Shown here piece by piece: positions 7,776 through 16,519 of a stretch of DNA of 64,000 nucleotides. The notes under the pieces were generated by a model. The model saw nothing but the letters and a program-made list of their open reading frames with translations, did not search any database and had not been told where the DNA came from. Location of the stretch: the NCBI GenBank assembly GCA_028533045.1, contig JAQQAP010000017.1:1-64000 (forward strand), written 5' to 3'. The position numbers were made by a program, and so were the translations under genes. How positions within the stretch are numbered: position 1 is the first letter of the stretch; each line of letters opens with the position of its first letter. The DNA comes from Spirochaetales bacterium (GTDB taxonomy: Bacteria > Spirochaetota > Spirochaetia > DSM-2461).

Positions 7776-9005
7776 TTAGAAGTCACATTTAACGGTCATG
7801 AAGATTCCCTCTCCCAGTCCGTCGATATCGTTAGCCTGTACATCGATAGAACCGGAGCGGTAGCCAAAGGCGTAATCCGATTTGCCCGCGTCCAGGGTAC
7901 AGCCGATTTCGTAACCGGCAGTTGCCTCGTAGTCAGTGGTATCTGCGGCGGAGTTGGCAAAGGTAAGATCAGCCTCGGAGAGCATGTCTTCGAAGGAAAG
8001 GGCCGCATAGAGAGCGAAGATGTCATTAAAGTCATAGTTCACATCAAAGCCCAGGGCCAGTCGGGTATCGGTTTCCGTGCCTTCTTCCGTTTCCTGAGCG
8101 TTGGCTACAAAGCCGGAAACTCCCAAGCCAAGTTTGCTTACGATAAGGGCGGTGGAGCCTCCCACGTACATTCCCAGACCGTCGGCAACTTCGTTGGAGC
8201 TGGTTACGTCCGCATCCCAGTCAAGGGTAACAAAGGCATTGGCGATAAGGTCCATGGAGTCGCCCAAGGCGAGTTTTTCGGAAACAGCAGAAGCCCCAAC
8301 GGAGCTCAGGTAGGAGTATTCGCCGGCGAATTTCTTCTTACAGATCTTGTTGTAAAAAACTTCGAACTCGTGGATCTGCGCCGCTTCGATTGAACCGAAG
8401 GCGCCAATAAAGGCACCGGGATAGGTTCCGCTGGCATTCAGGTCCGTATCGCTGTCGGCAACGAAGTCGAGGTGGGAAGAGGCCTGAAGAGTCACATCGC
8501 CAAAATCAGCCTGGAAACCTCCGACCCAGTTGATGTCCGGGTCTCTGTCATTGGCGTAGCTATAATCGTCCCATTTTATTTTAGTGGGGCCTTCATAGGC
8601 TTTAGCTCCGATTTCATCGTTGTAACCGGTGATGAAGGTCAGATCAAAAGGAGCGTTGTCTTCCTCAATACCAAAAGCGCCAAAAACGTCCAGGAAAACA
8701 TGAAGCTCTTCGATGTAGCCAACTTCAGTTATATCCGCGACATCCCCTTCGTAAATCTGTGTGGCATCGAAACAAAGGGCGAACTTAACAGTGGTATAGT
8801 CGCCAACGGTAGCTGTGATGTCCAAATCCAGGTCATCCACTTCCGTTACGAAACCGCTGTCTCCTTTCTCTTCATCAACAGCGCTGGGATCGGCAAAGTC
8901 GTTGGACACACCAAACTCCACATCTCCGTTAACGGTAACTTCCGCAAATACCGGTGCCATCAACAGGGTTAGGGCAACAGCTACTAAAACAATTGTTTTT
9001 TTCAT
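7776..9005 (-). CDS. Porin-like outer membrane beta-barrel protein
   Basis: The 409-aa protein has a textbook signal peptide (MKKTIVLVAVALTLLMAPVFA, cut after residue 21). The mature part is acidic, rich in Asp, Gly, Ala and Val in alternating patterns, and ends in Phe (VKCDF), as outer membrane barrels do. Size and style fit a general porin. I cannot name a family. It contains three Cys (two of them in the KICKKK region and near the C-terminus), unusual for a porin. A strong promoter and GAGGAG ribosome site suggest high expression. It is a single-gene unit. Confidence 0.75.
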   Translation of the reverse strand: MKKTIVLVAVALTLLMAPVFAEVTVNGDVEFGVSNDFADPSAVDEEKGDSGFVTEVDDLDLDITATVGDYTTVKFALCFDATQIYEGDVADITEVGYIEELHVFLDVFGAFGIEEDNAPFDLTFITGYNDEIGAKAYEGPTKIKWDDYSYANDRDPDINWVGGFQADFGDVTLQASSHLDFVADSDTDLNASGTYPGAFIGAFGSIEAAQIHEFEVFYNKICKKKFAGEYSYLSSVGASAVSEKLALGDSMDLIANAFVTLDWDADVTSSNEVADGLGMYVGGSTALIVSKLGLGVSGFVANAQETEEGTETDTRLALGFDVNYDFNDIFALYAALSFEDMLSEADLTFANSAADTTDYEATAGYEIGCTLDAGKSDYAFGYRSGSIDVQANDIDGLGEGIFMTVKCDF

Positions 9006-9040
9006 TAAATACTCCTCGTATAAAACTTGATTCTGAGGCC

Positions 9041-9069
9041 ATGCTAAGGGGAGTTTTTTCTGCTGTCAA
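9041..9069 (-). promoter_or_regulatory. Strong promoter for the porin-like gene
   Basis: On the minus strand TTGACA (9064-9069) is followed by a 17-base spacer and TAGCAT (9041-9046). The predicted start near 9034 gives a leader of about 29 bases with GAGGAG before the ATG. The rest of 9070-9235 is AT-rich and holds no gene that I can see. Confidence 0.7.
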
Positions 9070-9235
9070 GAAATGGGAATCTGTGTAGGTTGTGTATTTT
9101 AAGTTGTTTTAATGTAAGGGTATATGTGGTTTTGGTTGATGTGAGAAAGGGCTAAAAAGAGCTAATCTACAGATAACTAACAGGCTATAAATAGATTGGG
9201 ATAGGAAGGGGTAATTTTATTAGATTTTTAATGCT

Positions 9236-9760
9236 TTATATTTCGAGATCCAGCTCAATCAGTCTGTCCCTAATCACCGCCGCCTCTTCGTATTCTTCCC
9301 GCTCCACGTGGTGATTCAGCTTGTTTTCCAGTTTTTTCTTTTTCGCCTTCTTTTCCAGCTCGGTTAGTTGAATAATAACCGCTTTGCGCTCAAAATAGAG
9401 CTGGGGAATATGTACTTCCTTTTGGCATTTCAGAGCAAAGGTCAGGGCGTCTGCCGGGGTGAGTTCGTTGGTAAAATCGTCCTGCCCGGTTTGTCCTATC
9501 CGTACAAAGGCCCGGGCTTTATCGCTGCGCTTGGGGCGGATTTCTATGAATTTTATTATAAAGTCCCCTTTTTGGCAAAGGAGCTTTGTTAAGCCGTGGA
9601 GGCTGGGGCTTTCTTTCTCTTTAAGGCAGTTAAGAATGGTCTGGGCTTCGGCGGAATTAATAAAGAAGGGGACCGACTTGCCACTCTCTTCGTTTTTCAG
9701 TAACACCGCCGTGCCCCGGTTGGTGCGGGCCACGGTCCAGACCGTGCAGGGAATAAACAT
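9236..9760 (-). CDS. DUF151 (bifunctional nuclease-type) protein with C-terminal UVR motif
   Basis: This 174-aa protein has a DUF151 domain at residues 1-115 and a UVR motif at about 140-170 (LENKLNHHVEREEYEEAAVIRDRL in family terms: two helices with EEYEEAA). UVR motifs mediate protein contacts in UvrB, UvrC and ClpC. The DUF151-plus-UVR pairing is a known domain set of uncertain function. A nuclease role is reported for a plant relative. Its ATG overlaps the end of the LysA-like gene by one base, so the two are co-translated. Confidence 0.8.
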   Translation of the reverse strand: MFIPCTVWTVARTNRGTAVLLKNEESGKSVPFFINSAEAQTILNCLKEKESPSLHGLTKLLCQKGDFIIKFIEIRPKRSDKARAFVRIGQTGQDDFTNELTPADALTFALKCQKEVHIPQLYFERKAVIIQLTELEKKAKKKKLENKLNHHVEREEYEEAAVIRDRLIELDLEI

Positions 9761-10734
9761 CAGATAGAGTCCAATTCATCCAGTTCCAGGGTGGAGTAGT
9801 AGTCTTCCAGCCTTTCCTTGCGGCGTATTCGGATAATTGAGCCGTCCTCTTGCAGGAGCAGTTCTCCGGGACGGGTAAGGTAATCCTCCCGGCTGATCTC
9901 ACCCCCTTCTATCTGCTTGAGGCTGTCACTTATAAGCCAGCTGTTGGGGGTACTCAGAATAGGGCCCGATTCAAAGTAAATCCGGGGCGGCTTCATTGCA
10001 TTTCCCACGATAAACTGGGTATAGAGTTTTTTCATGGCCCGGGAGAGGGCGTGGCAATCAAATCCCGGCCCGGTCCCGTCGCAGCCGAATCCCACAAAGT
10101 CAAAGTTAATAGTCAGTTCGTTATTCAAATCGGCCGCTGTGGAAAGAACTTCTTGTACGGCTCGGATGTAGTCTTCTGTTCCGGGGTTCTTCCCATTAAC
10201 CTTTATCATGAGGCCAAAACTGCTAACCCCTTTTTGTTTGGCCCGTCTGTAAGCATCTTCCAGCTTGTCACGATTCAGGCCGTTTTGGCTTTCATCGGCA
10301 GAAGGATTGTAGCTAAAGCTCAAAAGGTCGGGCAAGCCGATTTGTTCCAGGTGGTACAGATGGCTAAAGCTGTCTAGTGTGATAATCGCTCCCATCTGTC
10401 TGGCCCTCTTTATATCCGCCAGAGAGGCGGACTGGCTGGTAAAGTGCAAATCCGCTCCCCAAAGACCGGCCGATTCGGCAAGAAAAAGTTCCGTAAGGGA
10501 AAAGCATTTGCATCCCATTCCTTTCTTGTGAAGAATCTTCAATACATAGGGGTTGGGAAGAGCTTTTACGTCAAAAAAGTTTTGAAACCCACCGGGGACC
10601 CAGGAGAAAAGCTTGTTGATTTCTTCGGCGCTTTTTTTTAAACCCTCCTCGCTAATGAGAAAAAAGGGGAGAGAGTGGTCATTGGCCAGTTCATCCAGTC
10701 TGTCTCTTGAAAGGGGGAGGGGGTTTTCGTTCAT
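9760..10734 (-). CDS. Shortened LysA-fold (PLP fold type III) protein
   Basis: The 324-aa protein follows the diaminopimelate/ornithine decarboxylase fold: FFDVKALPNPYVLK (53-66) with the PLP lysine at K57, CFSLTEL, HFTSQSA (equivalent to HxNxxK), FGFGCDG-like VGFGCDGTG, and YFESGPIL, which replaces the usual EPGR. It lacks the C-terminal barrel with the GPxCESxD motif that supplies the catalytic Cys in LysA, and is about 90 residues short; a different 45-residue tail ends it. PLP binding is likely, classical DAP decarboxylation is not. The stop abuts the downstream DUF151 gene; a 61-codon gene lies directly upstream. Confidence 0.65.
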   Translation of the reverse strand: MNENPLPLSRDRLDELANDHSLPFFLISEEGLKKSAEEINKLFSWVPGGFQNFFDVKALPNPYVLKILHKKGMGCKCFSLTELFLAESAGLWGADLHFTSQSASLADIKRARQMGAIITLDSFSHLYHLEQIGLPDLLSFSYNPSADESQNGLNRDKLEDAYRRAKQKGVSSFGLMIKVNGKNPGTEDYIRAVQEVLSTAADLNNELTINFDFVGFGCDGTGPGFDCHALSRAMKKLYTQFIVGNAMKPPRIYFESGPILSTPNSWLISDSLKQIEGGEISREDYLTRPGELLLQEDGSIIRIRRKERLEDYYSTLELDELDSI

Positions 10735-10920
10735 TTAAACTTCCTTGCTTACCGATAAACACCATTTGCGAAATTCCGGCTCGGAAATACGATGGAGGTG
10801 GTCATAAAGCTTGATTTCACCCTTCTTAAGGGCCTGGTCAATAGCTTTGAGGGTTGTTTCCGGATAGCCGCACTCTTTTGCTCTCAGGTTCAAATAGGAA
10901 ATGTACTCGTCTTTCTCCAT
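10735..10920 (-). CDS. Small hypothetical protein
   Basis: A 61-aa soluble protein of no recognised family: MEKDEYISYLNLRAKECGYP starts it, followed by a predicted helix (TLKAIDQALKKG) and a Trp/Cys-containing end. GAGG precedes the ATG by 5 bases, a TATAAT box lies 9 bases upstream, and its stop directly abuts the next gene's ATG. It heads the three-gene unit with the LysA-fold and DUF151 proteins, which supports it as real. Confidence 0.6.
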   Translation of the reverse strand: MEKDEYISYLNLRAKECGYPETTLKAIDQALKKGEIKLYDHLHRISEPEFRKWCLSVSKEV

Positions 10921-10929
10921 ATTGACCTC

Positions 10930-10945
10930 ATTATAATTATATAAT
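10930..10945. promoter_or_regulatory. Back-to-back -10 boxes between divergent genes
   Basis: TATAAT is found on the minus strand (written ATTATA, 10930-10935) facing the small protein gene and on the plus strand (10940-10945) facing the WG-repeat lipoprotein gene. Good -35 boxes were not found; the plus-strand TTGACC at 10922 is too close. Confidence 0.35.
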
Positions 10946-10986
10946 AGAAAATAGGGAAGATATTCCCGTCGGAAAGAGGTGTTAAA

Positions 10987-11994
10987 TTGCAGTTCCGTTC
11001 TCTGATTCTCTCTGTGGCTACATTCGTTATTATTCTCTCCTGCAGCGGCAAAACCCTGTATCCCGTCTATGAACTGGACGAAGCGGCCGGAGAGGTTCGC
11101 ATGGGGTACATCAATGGGAGCGGCGAGAAGGAAATCCCCGCCCTTTTTGAACAGACCCGTCCTTACTCGGAAGGTTTGGCTCCTGTCCGTTCGGAAGGCC
11201 TCTACGGTTATATCGATCTAAAGGGCCGGTGGGTAGTGGAGCCTGCCTTTGATCTGGCCTTTCCCTTTGCCGGAGGAATCGCCATGGTTGTGGTGGATGA
11301 ACGGTGCGGCTATATTGATAAAAAGGGCCGGTGGATTATAGAGCCCCGCTTTGTTCAGGGAGGGAGTTTTACCTCTTCCCTGGTGCCTGTCTACGATGGG
11401 GATTCCACTTGGCTTATGAATAAAAAGGGCGAGTTGATTCGGGAAATTCCCTACCGCTACTGCGGTGATTTTGTTGACGGTCTGGCTCTGGTGGAGCAGG
11501 ATCGGTCCTACGGATTCATCAATAAGAAGGGCGCCGAAGTTCTGCCCCTTACCTATGAGTTGAGTTACGGTTTTTCCGAGGGTCTGGCCCTGGCCGTAGA
11601 AGAGGGTTTGGGCGGATATATCGACAAAAAAGGGCAATGGGTAATAGAGCCCCGTTTTGCCAAGTCCGGCTCTTTTGCCGAGGGCAGGGCTTTTTTTGTT
11701 GAAGAAGGGCTTACAGGCTATCTGGATAGGGAGGGGAACATCGTTGTTGATCCCTCTTATACCTTTGGAGCCTCCTTTTCGGAAGGTTTGGCCCGGGTCA
11801 CGCCTAAGGGAAGTTCCCATGTGGGCTACATCAATAAGGATGGGGAGATGGTGATTCAGGCTGATTATCTCTTTGGAGAAGACTTTAGAGACGGATTGGC
11901 CCTTGTGGCAGACGAAACCGGTCTCTACTATATAGATAAGAGCGGCCAGGTTGTGTGGCAGCGGGACAGAAAGGAGATTAACCCCCATGGCTGA
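10987..11994 (+). CDS. WG-repeat lipoprotein
   Basis: The 335-aa protein starts with TTG, supported by AGAGGTG 8 bases upstream and by the signal peptide it opens. The lipobox is at IILSC (lipid Cys at residue 19). The mature part is a series of about eight to ten WG-type repeats of roughly 25-40 residues, each with the form GYIDKKGRWVIEPRF. Such proteins are surface or periplasmic and of unknown role. The gene overlaps the pyrC start by 8 bases, so an envelope lipoprotein and a pyrimidine enzyme share a message. Confidence 0.85.
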   Translation: MQFRSLILSVATFVIILSCSGKTLYPVYELDEAAGEVRMGYINGSGEKEIPALFEQTRPYSEGLAPVRSEGLYGYIDLKGRWVVEPAFDLAFPFAGGIAMVVVDERCGYIDKKGRWIIEPRFVQGGSFTSSLVPVYDGDSTWLMNKKGELIREIPYRYCGDFVDGLALVEQDRSYGFINKKGAEVLPLTYELSYGFSEGLALAVEEGLGGYIDKKGQWVIEPRFAKSGSFAEGRAFFVEEGLTGYLDREGNIVVDPSYTFGASFSEGLARVTPKGSSHVGYINKDGEMVIQADYLFGEDFRDGLALVADETGLYYIDKSGQVVWQRDRKEINPHG

Positions 11995-13018
11995 GATTAG
12001 CGAGAATAAAATCACCCTTAAAGCGCCGGATGACTTTCACATCCATCTGCGTCAAGCTCCCGGATTGGCCGAATATGCCCGCCTTACCGCCGAGGCCGGG
12101 TTCGCCCGCGCCATGGTCATGCCCAATACTCTTCCTCCCGTAACGGAACCGGCCGGAATGGCCGCCTATAAAGAAGAAATCCAGAACGCCGCCGGTCCCG
12201 GTTTTACCCCGCTTATGACCTTTAAACTTATGCCGGGTATGACCGCCGCTCAAGTGAGAGCTCTGGCCGACGCCGGTGCTGTGGCCGGGAAATACTATCC
12301 CGCCGGAGCCACCACCAATTCCTCCGACGGCCTCACCCATTGGGAACTTTGTGCCGATGCCATGGGGGAAATGGAACGGCTGGGAATGGTTTTTTCTATC
12401 CATGGAGAAGATCCCGCCGGCCCCGCCTTGCAGAGGGAGCAGCTTTTCTTGCCCCGTTTTCGTGAAATGGCCGCCGCCTTTCCCGAGCTAAAGATGGTAT
12501 TCGAACATATCTCCAGTGCGGAAGGAACGGAAATGGTTCGGGAGCTGCCGGACAACGTAGCTGCCACCGTCACGATTCATCACCTCCTTTTGACTCAGGA
12601 GGATATTTTAGGCGGAGCTTTGGCTCCCCATCTTTTTTGTCGCCCCCTTCCCAAGTCGGACAGGGACCGCCGGGCTATTCAGGATTTTGTTCTTACCGGC
12701 AGTCCGAAGGTTTTCTTCGGCTCCGACAGCGCTCCCCATCTTAAGGAGAAAAAAGAGTGTGCCTCCGGAGCTGCCGGAATTTTCACCTCCCCTGTCGCGC
12801 TTCCCCTCCTTATCGACTTTTTTGAGGAAAAGGGACGTCTGGATCTGTTGGAAGCCTTTGTCTCCGAAAAGGGCGCCGCCTTTTACGGTCTCGAAGAAAA
12901 CACTTGTACCGTAAGTTTTGTTAAAGAGAGCTGGACCGTTCCTGCCGAATATGCCGGTGTGGTTCCCTTTATGGCGGAGAAAAAGTTGAACTGGCGACCT
13001 GCCTGCGTGGGGGCTTAA
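11987..13018 (+). CDS. pyrC: Dihydroorotase
   Basis: PyrC closes carbamoyl-aspartate to dihydroorotate in pyrimidine synthesis. The ATG at 11987 with AAGGAG 10 bases before gives 343 aa, the length of the homodimeric E. coli type. Visible motifs: the zinc HxH in DDFHIHLRQ (near residue 15), the carboxylated Lys in KYYPAGATTNS (near 98), the zinc His in SIHGE (near 138), and the catalytic Asp in GSDSAPH (near 247). It overlaps the upstream lipoprotein gene by 8 bases. An upstream in-frame start at 11951 would add only non-family residues. Confidence 0.95.
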   Translation: MAEISENKITLKAPDDFHIHLRQAPGLAEYARLTAEAGFARAMVMPNTLPPVTEPAGMAAYKEEIQNAAGPGFTPLMTFKLMPGMTAAQVRALADAGAVAGKYYPAGATTNSSDGLTHWELCADAMGEMERLGMVFSIHGEDPAGPALQREQLFLPRFREMAAAFPELKMVFEHISSAEGTEMVRELPDNVAATVTIHHLLLTQEDILGGALAPHLFCRPLPKSDRDRRAIQDFVLTGSPKVFFGSDSAPHLKEKKECASGAAGIFTSPVALPLLIDFFEEKGRLDLLEAFVSEKGAAFYGLEENTCTVSFVKESWTVPAEYAGVVPFMAEKKLNWRPACVGA

Positions 13019-13025
13019 TTCGATT

Positions 13026-13637
13026 ATGAAAGTCTATCTGGTACGTCACGGAAAAACAGAATGGAATCGGGATAAGAAATTTCAGGGGCGGAAAAACTCT
13101 CCCCTCCTGGAAGAAGGAAAGGAGCAGGCCCGGCTTTTGGGACAGCGTCTGGCGGGCAAAACCTTTGCCGGCTATTATTGCAGCCCTCTCCCCCGTACCT
13201 GCGAGACAGCCTCTCTTGTCGTCCCCGGCCGGGATTTTACCCGGGAAGAGGCCTTTGCGGAAATTCACCTGGGAATCCTGGAAGGGGAGGGCTACGGCCA
13301 TATTCGGCCGGAAATTAAACCCATCGTCGACCAGTTCTGGTACAGCCCCCAGTCCTTCGACAAAAGTCTGACCGGGGGGGAAGACTTCGAGGACATCCGT
13401 CACCGTTCGGTAAATCGTCTCGAAGAGTTGGTGAAACAGTACAGTGAGAAGGATGAAATCCTTATTGTAAGTCACGGAGCGCTTCTTAAAAGTGTTATCA
13501 ATCACTACGAAGAAAAGCCTGTCAAAGATTTTTGGGAGCCTCCCTTTCTTCAGCCCGCCAGTCTGACTGTCATCAGCTTTGAAAAGGGCCGGTTTAAAGA
13601 GATCGAGACAAGGGGAGATACCTCTCACTACGCTTGA
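13026..13637 (+). CDS. Histidine phosphatase (phosphoglycerate mutase-like) family protein
   Basis: The 203-aa protein has the RHG motif at LVRHGKTEWN (catalytic His 8), the CSPLPRTCETA segment (about 56-66) and the second catalytic His in IVSHGALLK (about 148). It is a phosphatase of the 2H branch; the substrate (phosphoglycerate, alpha-ribazole phosphate or other) cannot be told. Its neighbours are pyrC and prs. There is no clear ribosome site before the ATG. Confidence 0.85.
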   Translation: MKVYLVRHGKTEWNRDKKFQGRKNSPLLEEGKEQARLLGQRLAGKTFAGYYCSPLPRTCETASLVVPGRDFTREEAFAEIHLGILEGEGYGHIRPEIKPIVDQFWYSPQSFDKSLTGGEDFEDIRHRSVNRLEELVKQYSEKDEILIVSHGALLKSVINHYEEKPVKDFWEPPFLQPASLTVISFEKGRFKEIETRGDTSHYA

Positions 13638-13698
13638 CCCCCCCCTTGGCGCCATGTTATCGTGGGGCAAGCATAATAAAATAGAAAAGAGGGTATCC

Positions 13699-14931
13699 AT
13701 GGGATTTTCCAAACCCACCACTCTGGGGGTCATAGCCTGTCCGGGGGGTGAGAAGTTCGCCAATGAAATTATTTCTCACCTTAAAATGATTTATCAGCGC
13801 CGATTCGAGAAAAAGGCCCTGTTCATTTCCAAGCAATACGATATCCCCCGTGAGGAGATGATTCGCCGCCTGAATATGGTCGACGACATGAACAGCCACC
13901 GGGTCTCTCCCGTGGGAAATGCGGATGATTACCGCATGCCCTCCTTTAAGGTCCCCACCAAGAACACCCGCTTCGCCAACGGCGAAATCAAAACGGAAAT
14001 TCTCCACTCCGTCAAAGGTATGGATATTTTCATTGTTCAGGATGTGGAAAACCGCAATCCCATGAAATTTTCCGGCTCCGACGAGCAGGTGTATATGAGT
14101 GTGAACGATCACCTCATGAACCTCTTTGTTACCATCGACGCCGCTCGCCAGGGAGGAGCCCGGCGGGTTTCTCTTATTCTGCCCACCTATCCCTATAGCC
14201 GTCAGCACAAAAGAAAGGGCCGGGAAGGCCTTACCGCCTCCAGTTTGGGGCATATTTTTGAAAACATGGGCATCGATCGTATTGTTACCCTGGATATTCA
14301 CTCCAAGGAGATCGAGCACGCCTTTACCACCTTGACTTTGGAAAACCTCCACGCCTCCTATCAGATCCTCCGGACCCTGCGTCCCCACATGGACCTGGGA
14401 ACGGAAGATCTTTCCATCGTTTCTCCCGATATCGGCGCCATTGAGCGGAATAAATTTTATGCCGACTCCATGAAGAAGCCCCTCGCCCTTATTTATAAGG
14501 AAAGGGATTACTCCCGGGCTTCTCAGAGTGCCAGTCAGTCTAATATCACCAATTCCCGCCTTCTGGGAGATGTGGAAGGCAAAACCGTTTTTATGAACGA
14601 CGACCTCCTTGGAACGGGGGGGACTTTCATTAAGGCTATGAAGCTTCTGCGTGAGAACGGGGCAAAGGAATTCGTCGGTTCCGTATCTCTTCCTCTTTTC
14701 TCCGGTCGGGCCGTAGAGTATTTTGACAAGGCTTACGAAGAGGGGCTTTTCTCCTATATGATCGGGACAAACGCCGTAACCCTCCCCAAGGAGATTCTTG
14801 AGCGTAAGTGGTATCTCTCGGCGGATGTGGCCAATCTGTTTGCCCGGACCATTTCCCGGGTTCACCACAACCGCTCCGTTTCTCCCCTGCTGGATAACAG
14901 CAAAATGATCCAGCGTCTTCTTAAAAGATGA
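13699..14931 (+). CDS. prs: Long-form ribose-phosphate pyrophosphokinase
   Basis: PRPP synthetase makes the activated ribose used for purines, pyrimidines, His and Trp. The ATG at 13699, with AGAGGG upstream, gives 410 aa against about 315 for the usual enzyme; the extra residues lie in the N-terminal half. Seen: FANGE (near 94), SDEQVYMSVND, PTYPYSRQHKR (near 170-180), DIHSKEIE, VSPDIGAIERNKFYADS, and the PRPP loop NDDLLGTGGTF. In that loop the second Asp of the usual DDxxDTGGT is Gly. Long forms of about 400 aa are known from Borrelia and relatives. Its last four bases overlap the next start (ATGA). Confidence 0.85.
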   Translation: MGFSKPTTLGVIACPGGEKFANEIISHLKMIYQRRFEKKALFISKQYDIPREEMIRRLNMVDDMNSHRVSPVGNADDYRMPSFKVPTKNTRFANGEIKTEILHSVKGMDIFIVQDVENRNPMKFSGSDEQVYMSVNDHLMNLFVTIDAARQGGARRVSLILPTYPYSRQHKRKGREGLTASSLGHIFENMGIDRIVTLDIHSKEIEHAFTTLTLENLHASYQILRTLRPHMDLGTEDLSIVSPDIGAIERNKFYADSMKKPLALIYKERDYSRASQSASQSNITNSRLLGDVEGKTVFMNDDLLGTGGTFIKAMKLLRENGAKEFVGSVSLPLFSGRAVEYFDKAYEEGLFSYMIGTNAVTLPKEILERKWYLSADVANLFARTISRVHHNRSVSPLLDNSKMIQRLLKR

Positions 14932-16322
14932 TTCTCGCCGTCGACATAGGAACGACCTCTCTCAAGGGGGGCGTTTTTGCGGATGACGGCACACTTCTCT
15001 ATTTAGACCGACTGATTCTCCCCAAGCCGGACCATCGGGGCTTTGATCCCGACTGGTGGCTGGAGGGTTTTGTCTCTTATCTGGAAAAATACAAGGAAAC
15101 CGGGGGTGTTCCTTCCGCCCTGGAAGGGGTGGTTATTTCCGGACACGGGCCTACTTTAACCGCCTTGGGGGATTCGGGGGAACCTCTCTGTTCCGCTCTC
15201 ATGTGGTATGAGGGTAAGACCGGTTCGGTGGAAGGGGAATCTCTCTATCTTCCTCTGGTTTCCTGGTTCAGGGAAAAACATGGCGAACTTTATGAAAAAA
15301 CCCGGGCCTTTTTGGGGTGCTCCGAATACCTTCTTTACAGGCTGACCGGACTAAGGCTGACTGTAACCTCCGGTCCTTCTTTTAGCTCCTATATCTGGAC
15401 GGACGATAGTCTTAACCGGAATCGTTTTGACAAGCGGAAATTCTGTGAATATGTTAATCTGGGAGAAAAGTCCCGGGCCCGTCTTACCGCCGGGGCTGCC
15501 CGTTTGACCGGTCTAAAGGAGGGTATCCCCGTTTACAGTGGGGGGAGCGACTTTTATACCTCCCTTTTAGGGGCCGGTTCGGTGGAGCCGGGAATTGTCT
15601 GTGACCGGGCCGGTACGTCGGAAGGGCTCAATATGATAATTCCCCGGGCTCTCAATCATAATCATATTCGCGTATTGCCCCATCCTTCCGTGAGAGAAGG
15701 GGTTTATAACGGTTCTATTATTCTCTCGTCCACCGGCTCTCTCTTTGAATGGTATCGCCGTTTGACCGGTCAGGAAAGCTGGCCCTACGAAAGGACGATG
15801 GAAGGGATAACGTCTTCCCGCCGGGATCGTCTATCCGGATTCTTCCCCTCCCTTAATGACGGAGGCTTGTGGGAATTCTCCGGGGGGATGCTTTTGGGGC
15901 TCGAGCCGGACATGGATCGTTTTGAATTGGGGCGAGCTGTTTTGGAGGCTATTGGTTATGCTTTGAAGCGCGGCCTTTCCATTCTGGAGAAAGAGGGTGG
16001 TCGGGCCGAACGTATTGTAACTGTAGGCGGCCAGTCCAAAAGTCCCCTTTGGAATCGGATGAAGGCGGATATGTTGGGGCGTAAGATTGAAGTTCCCCTG
16101 GTTCAGGATGCGGAGCTGCTTGGCGGCCTGGTTGTCTTCTTGAAGGGAGAGGGTTCTTTTGCCAGCTTGAAGGAGGGCTCCCGCCGTTTGTATAGGGTAG
16201 GCTCCGTTATAGAACCGGCCGAGGCGGACTGGTACCGGGAGAAGTTTTCCCGTTATAAGGAGTTATCCGGCGGGGTAAGGGATTTTTACGGTAGTTACGG
16301 GGTGCTGATTAGCGGGTCATAA
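14928..16322 (+). CDS. FGGY-family carbohydrate kinase
   Basis: The 464-aa protein has the N-terminal phosphate motif VDIGTTSLKGGVF (4-16), the substrate-side SGHGPTL and MWYEGK segments, GGSDFYTSLLGAG (near 205-217) and the ATP motif VGGQSKSPLWNRMKADML (near 365). It phosphorylates a sugar or polyol; the closest-looking members are xylulokinases but the substrate is open. Its ATG overlaps the prs stop, so sugar phosphorylation and PRPP formation are co-expressed, hinting at a pentose or nucleoside-sugar substrate. Confidence 0.85.
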   Translation: MILAVDIGTTSLKGGVFADDGTLLYLDRLILPKPDHRGFDPDWWLEGFVSYLEKYKETGGVPSALEGVVISGHGPTLTALGDSGEPLCSALMWYEGKTGSVEGESLYLPLVSWFREKHGELYEKTRAFLGCSEYLLYRLTGLRLTVTSGPSFSSYIWTDDSLNRNRFDKRKFCEYVNLGEKSRARLTAGAARLTGLKEGIPVYSGGSDFYTSLLGAGSVEPGIVCDRAGTSEGLNMIIPRALNHNHIRVLPHPSVREGVYNGSIILSSTGSLFEWYRRLTGQESWPYERTMEGITSSRRDRLSGFFPSLNDGGLWEFSGGMLLGLEPDMDRFELGRAVLEAIGYALKRGLSILEKEGGRAERIVTVGGQSKSPLWNRMKADMLGRKIEVPLVQDAELLGGLVVFLKGEGSFASLKEGSRRLYRVGSVIEPAEADWYREKFSRYKELSGGVRDFYGSYGVLISGS

Positions 16323-16362
16323 GAGGCGAAAAGGGGAAAAGTGAAAAAAATAGATTAATCTA

Positions 16363-16390
16363 TTGACACTTTGCCATCCTTTCTGATACT
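16363..16390 (+). promoter_or_regulatory. Promoter for the tRNA-Thr/rpmG/tRNA-Trp/secE/nusG unit
   Basis: TTGACA (16363-16368), a 16-base spacer and GATACT (16385-16390), 12 of 12 except one base, lie 20 bases before the tRNA-Thr. Confidence 0.75.
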
Positions 16391-16409
16391 TTAGTCGAGC
16401 ATCAATTTT

Positions 16410-16482
16410 GCCTCTGTAGCTCAGTCGGTAGAGCACATCCATGGTAAGGATGGGGTCACCGGTTCAAGTCCGGTCGGAGGCT
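16410..16482 (+). tRNA. tRNA-Thr (anticodon GGT)
   Basis: A complete cloverleaf: acceptor GCCTCTG/CGGAGGC with one G-U pair, D-arm GCTC...GAGC, anticodon stem CATCC/GGATG with loop ATGGTAA (anticodon GGT at 16443-16445), and T-arm with GGTTCAAGTCC. CCA is not encoded. It is first in a unit whose order (tRNA-Thr ... tRNA-Trp, secE, nusG) is conserved in many bacteria, with rpmG where tuf often lies. Confidence 0.97.
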
Positions 16483-16519
16483 CTTTTTTTTGCTTCATTG
16501 AAAATTGAGGAGATAAAGT

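Noticed and set aside
11951-11986. Upstream in-frame start for pyrC at 11951
   Set aside because: No ribosome site and it overlaps the lipoprotein gene further; the ATG at 11987 gives the normal family N-terminus.
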